Source: Bdellovibrionales bacterium (GTDB taxonomy: Bacteria; Bdellovibrionota; Bdellovibrionia; Bdellovibrionales; JAMPXM01). From it: DNA of 8,322 nt. The stretch is from positions 1 to 8,322 of the forward strand of contig SXRI01000251.1 of NCBI GenBank assembly GCA_005793615.1, in the 5' to 3' direction. A program made the position numbers and the translations under genes. Positions 6,759 through 8,322 of this stretch are shown one piece after another; position 1 is the stretch's first letter; each line of letters opens with the position of its first letter. The notes beneath the pieces were generated by a model that worked only from the letters and a program-made list of their open reading frames with translations, searched no databases and was not told the DNA's origin.

Positions 6759-7628
6759 ATGACAGGACATAGAAAATTAGCCATTCCCGCAGTGCTGCAA
6801 ATCTTCCTTGCACACGTCCTATTGCTTGCCACTTTACTTGGACAATTATTTTTTTCACCGAGAGCAAACGCCGAAGCTTCAGCCCCACAAACTCTACATG
6901 TGATGATCGATCCTGGTCATGGCGGCACCGACACGGGCGCCTCGCGAGGAGTGATCAAAGAAAGTGAAATCGCCCTCAAGGTCGCACTCAAGCTGGCAGA
7001 GGAAGTTCGCAGTGATTCGCGATTCAAGGTCTCACTCACACGCACTACCGACCGCAAACTCTCGCTTCCTGCGCGCACCAAAATCGCCGAAGATGCCAAG
7101 GCCGATGTTTTCTTGAGTGTCCACCTCAATTCCTCAACAGATACTCGCGCTCGGGGCTTCGAAGTCTATTTTCAAAACCAACTTCCCGCCGACGAAGAGG
7201 CGATGTTTCTAGTCGGACGCGAACATGAAGAGGAAACCGGCGCACTATCACCCGAAATTCCTGAAAAGGCCGAACCGATCTCGGTGCAAACCGACTTGAA
7301 ACGAATCTTAGAGGATCTACACAGAAATCACCGCATCATTAATGCCAGCGAGCTCGCAAAACGCTTGATTGAATCGGTATCGCGCGGACAAGTCAGCGGC
7401 CGCCATCAGATCCGTCAGGCGCCTTTTCAAGTTGTACAGAATATTGCGATTCCATCGGTTCTCGTGGAATTGGGGTTCATCACCCATCCGCAAGAGGGCC
7501 AGCGTCTCTTAGAGGATGACTACCAAAAGCTGTTGGTAACGAACTTGTTTCAAGGCCTCGTCAAATATAAAGAAACAATAGACAAAGACGCCGCCGAAAA
7601 ATTAAAGTTACAAGCCTCTGCGCAGTAA
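6759..7628 (+). CDS. Secreted N-acetylmuramoyl-L-alanine amidase, AmiA/B/C type (Amidase_3)
   Basis: This zinc enzyme cuts the bond between N-acetylmuramic acid and L-alanine in peptidoglycan, acting in the periplasm, typically in daughter-cell separation. The 289-residue product starts with a signal peptide: MTGHRK, a hydrophobic core to about residue 32, and the cleavage motif ANA (36-38). The catalytic domain begins near 46. The expected ligands and catalytic residues are visible: H54 in DPGHGG, E68 in IKESE, H122 in SVHLN and E237 in VLVELGF. Between H122 and E237, residues about 145-200 form a charged, probably helical insertion (DEEAMFLVGREHEEETG, then TDLKRILEDLHRN). It resembles the regulatory insertion by which AmiA/B/C are kept inactive until a LytM-family activator (EnvC/NlpD type) binds. 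There is no AMIN targeting domain, so the architecture is nearest AmiA. A short charged tail ends the protein. It lies downstream of pbpC in the same direction and upstream of rph. Family is certain; the exact orthologue is not. Confidence 0.94.
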   Translation: MTGHRKLAIPAVLQIFLAHVLLLATLLGQLFFSPRANAEASAPQTLHVMIDPGHGGTDTGASRGVIKESEIALKVALKLAEEVRSDSRFKVSLTRTTDRKLSLPARTKIAEDAKADVFLSVHLNSSTDTRARGFEVYFQNQLPADEEAMFLVGREHEEETGALSPEIPEKAEPISVQTDLKRILEDLHRNHRIINASELAKRLIESVSRGQVSGRHQIRQAPFQVVQNIAIPSVLVELGFITHPQEGQRLLEDDYQKLLVTNLFQGLVKYKETIDKDAAEKLKLQASAQ

Positions 7629-7630
7629 AC

Positions 7631-7647
7631 GACGCCAAAAGCGCGTC
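7631..7647 (+). repeat. Weak inverted repeat after the amidase gene
   Basis: GACGC (7631-7635) and GCGTC (7643-7647) are complementary around a 7-base loop, starting two bases after the amidase stop codon. No T-run follows, so it is not a convincing intrinsic terminator. It may only mark the end of the gene, and transcription could continue into rph. Confidence 0.25.
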
Positions 7648-7683
7648 AAGTGTGCTACGGAAGCGTATCAACAGTTGAAAACT

Positions 7684-7689
7684 AAAGGA
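7684..7689 (+). promoter_or_regulatory. Ribosome binding site of rph
   Basis: AAAGGA lies four bases before the ATG at 7694, a somewhat short but usable spacing. It supports the rph start, which gives the usual short N-terminus ahead of the conserved RPDGR. Confidence 0.65.
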
Positions 7690-7693
7690 TCCT

Positions 7694-8322
7694 ATGTCCA
7701 CCGCTAAGAGTAAGGCTCGCCCTGACGGCCGCGCCCATGATCAGATTCGTGTCGTGAGAATCACGCCAAACGTCAATCGTTATGCCGAAGGTAGTGCGCT
7801 CATTGAAATGGGTGAAACCCGTGTTCTATGTACCGCTACGGTCGACCAGGGCGTTCCGAAGTGGTTACAAGGAAGTGAAAAAGGATGGGTCACGGCAGAA
7901 TATGGCATGCTTCCCCGCTCAACGCACACTCGCATCTCGCGAGAAAAAGCGGCATCGAGTGGGCGTACACAAGAAATTTCTCGGCTGATTGCTCGCTCCC
8001 TTCGTGCCGCGGTCGATCTGAAGGCCCTGGGTGAAAAACAGATCACCGTTGATTGTGACGTGATTCAGGCGGACGGCGGAACTCGCACGGCCGCAATTAC
8101 CGGCGGCTATGTGGCTCTCGCTTTAGCTTTGGCAAAAATGAAGACTGCTGGTCTGATTTCGAAAATGCCACTTCGCGAATACGTCGCGGCCATCAGCGTC
8201 GGTCTTGACCACGGACATGGACTTCTGGATCTCTGCTATGACGAAGACTCACGTATTGGAACTGATATGAATTTTGTCCTGACCGGAAGTGGGCGCTTTA
8301 TTGAAATTCAAGGAACCGCCGA
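7694..8322 (+). CDS. rph: Ribonuclease PH, first 209 codons (3' end outside the window)
   Basis: RNase PH is a cytoplasmic phosphorolytic 3'-to-5' exoribonuclease that trims tRNA precursors and some other RNAs, releasing nucleoside diphosphates. It normally forms a hexameric ring. The visible protein follows the family from end to end: RPDGR (9-13), GSALIEMGETRVLC (33-46), GWVTAEYGMLPR (64-75), GRTQEISRLIARSLRA (90-105), DCDVIQADGGTRTA (120-133) and LCYDEDSRIGTDMNFVLT (180-197). R91 and R131 correspond to the phosphate-binding arginines, and D185 and D191 to the conserved acidic pair near the active site. Family length is about 240-260 residues, so roughly 30-50 residues are missing at the right edge. 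No frameshift is seen. It follows the amidase by 65 bp in the same direction, and the two could be co-transcribed. Confidence 0.97.
   Translation, partial: MSTAKSKARPDGRAHDQIRVVRITPNVNRYAEGSALIEMGETRVLCTATVDQGVPKWLQGSEKGWVTAEYGMLPRSTHTRISREKAASSGRTQEISRLIARSLRAAVDLKALGEKQITVDCDVIQADGGTRTAAITGGYVALALALAKMKTAGLISKMPLREYVAAISVGLDHGHGLLDLCYDEDSRIGTDMNFVLTGSGRFIEIQGTA

Noticed and set aside
6311..6772. Plus-strand frame of 153 codons bridging pbpC and the amidase
   Set aside because: It overlaps the coding end of pbpC in another frame, is rich in Ser/Arg/Leu as out-of-frame reading often is, and has no supporting start site.

Overview
The window is an envelope-biogenesis locus from a Gram-negative bacterium. 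Signal peptides on two products, a periplasmic-type alpha-2-macroglobulin, a class A penicillin-binding protein of the PBP1C type and an AmiA/B/C-type amidase all point that way. Base composition looks close to 50% GC. The amidase-rph adjacency and codon use are compatible with a deltaproteobacterial or Bdellovibrio-like lineage. That placement is inference from memory, not something the sequence proves.

Layout. Positions 4196 down to 1 (minus strand) hold the first 1,398 codons of a very large bacterial alpha-2-macroglobulin. The gene runs off the left edge before its thioester domain. A 178-bp divergent intergenic region (4197-4374) follows, unusually rich in inverted repeats. On the plus strand come pbpC (4375-6612, complete), a 146-bp spacer, a secreted N-acetylmuramoyl-L-alanine amidase (6759-7628, complete), a 65-bp spacer, and the first 209 codons of rph, encoding RNase PH (7694 to the right edge).

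How the genes fit together. Alpha-2-macroglobulin and PBP1C are a known gene pair in Proteobacteria. The first is thought to trap proteases that enter the periplasm, and the second to rebuild peptidoglycan where the wall was breached. In E. coli the two are in tandem; here they are head to head and share one control region. The next gene encodes an amidase that cuts peptidoglycan stem peptides, so three consecutive genes concern wall defence, synthesis and remodelling. RNase PH is a tRNA 3'-end maturation enzyme and is probably a neighbour rather than a partner.

I found no mobile element, CRISPR array, tRNA or rRNA, and no clearly new system. The most interesting points are the head-to-head arrangement with its palindrome cluster and terminator-like hairpin, the alpha-2-macroglobulin's apparently soluble (non-lipoprotein) signal peptide, and its apparently long N-terminal part.
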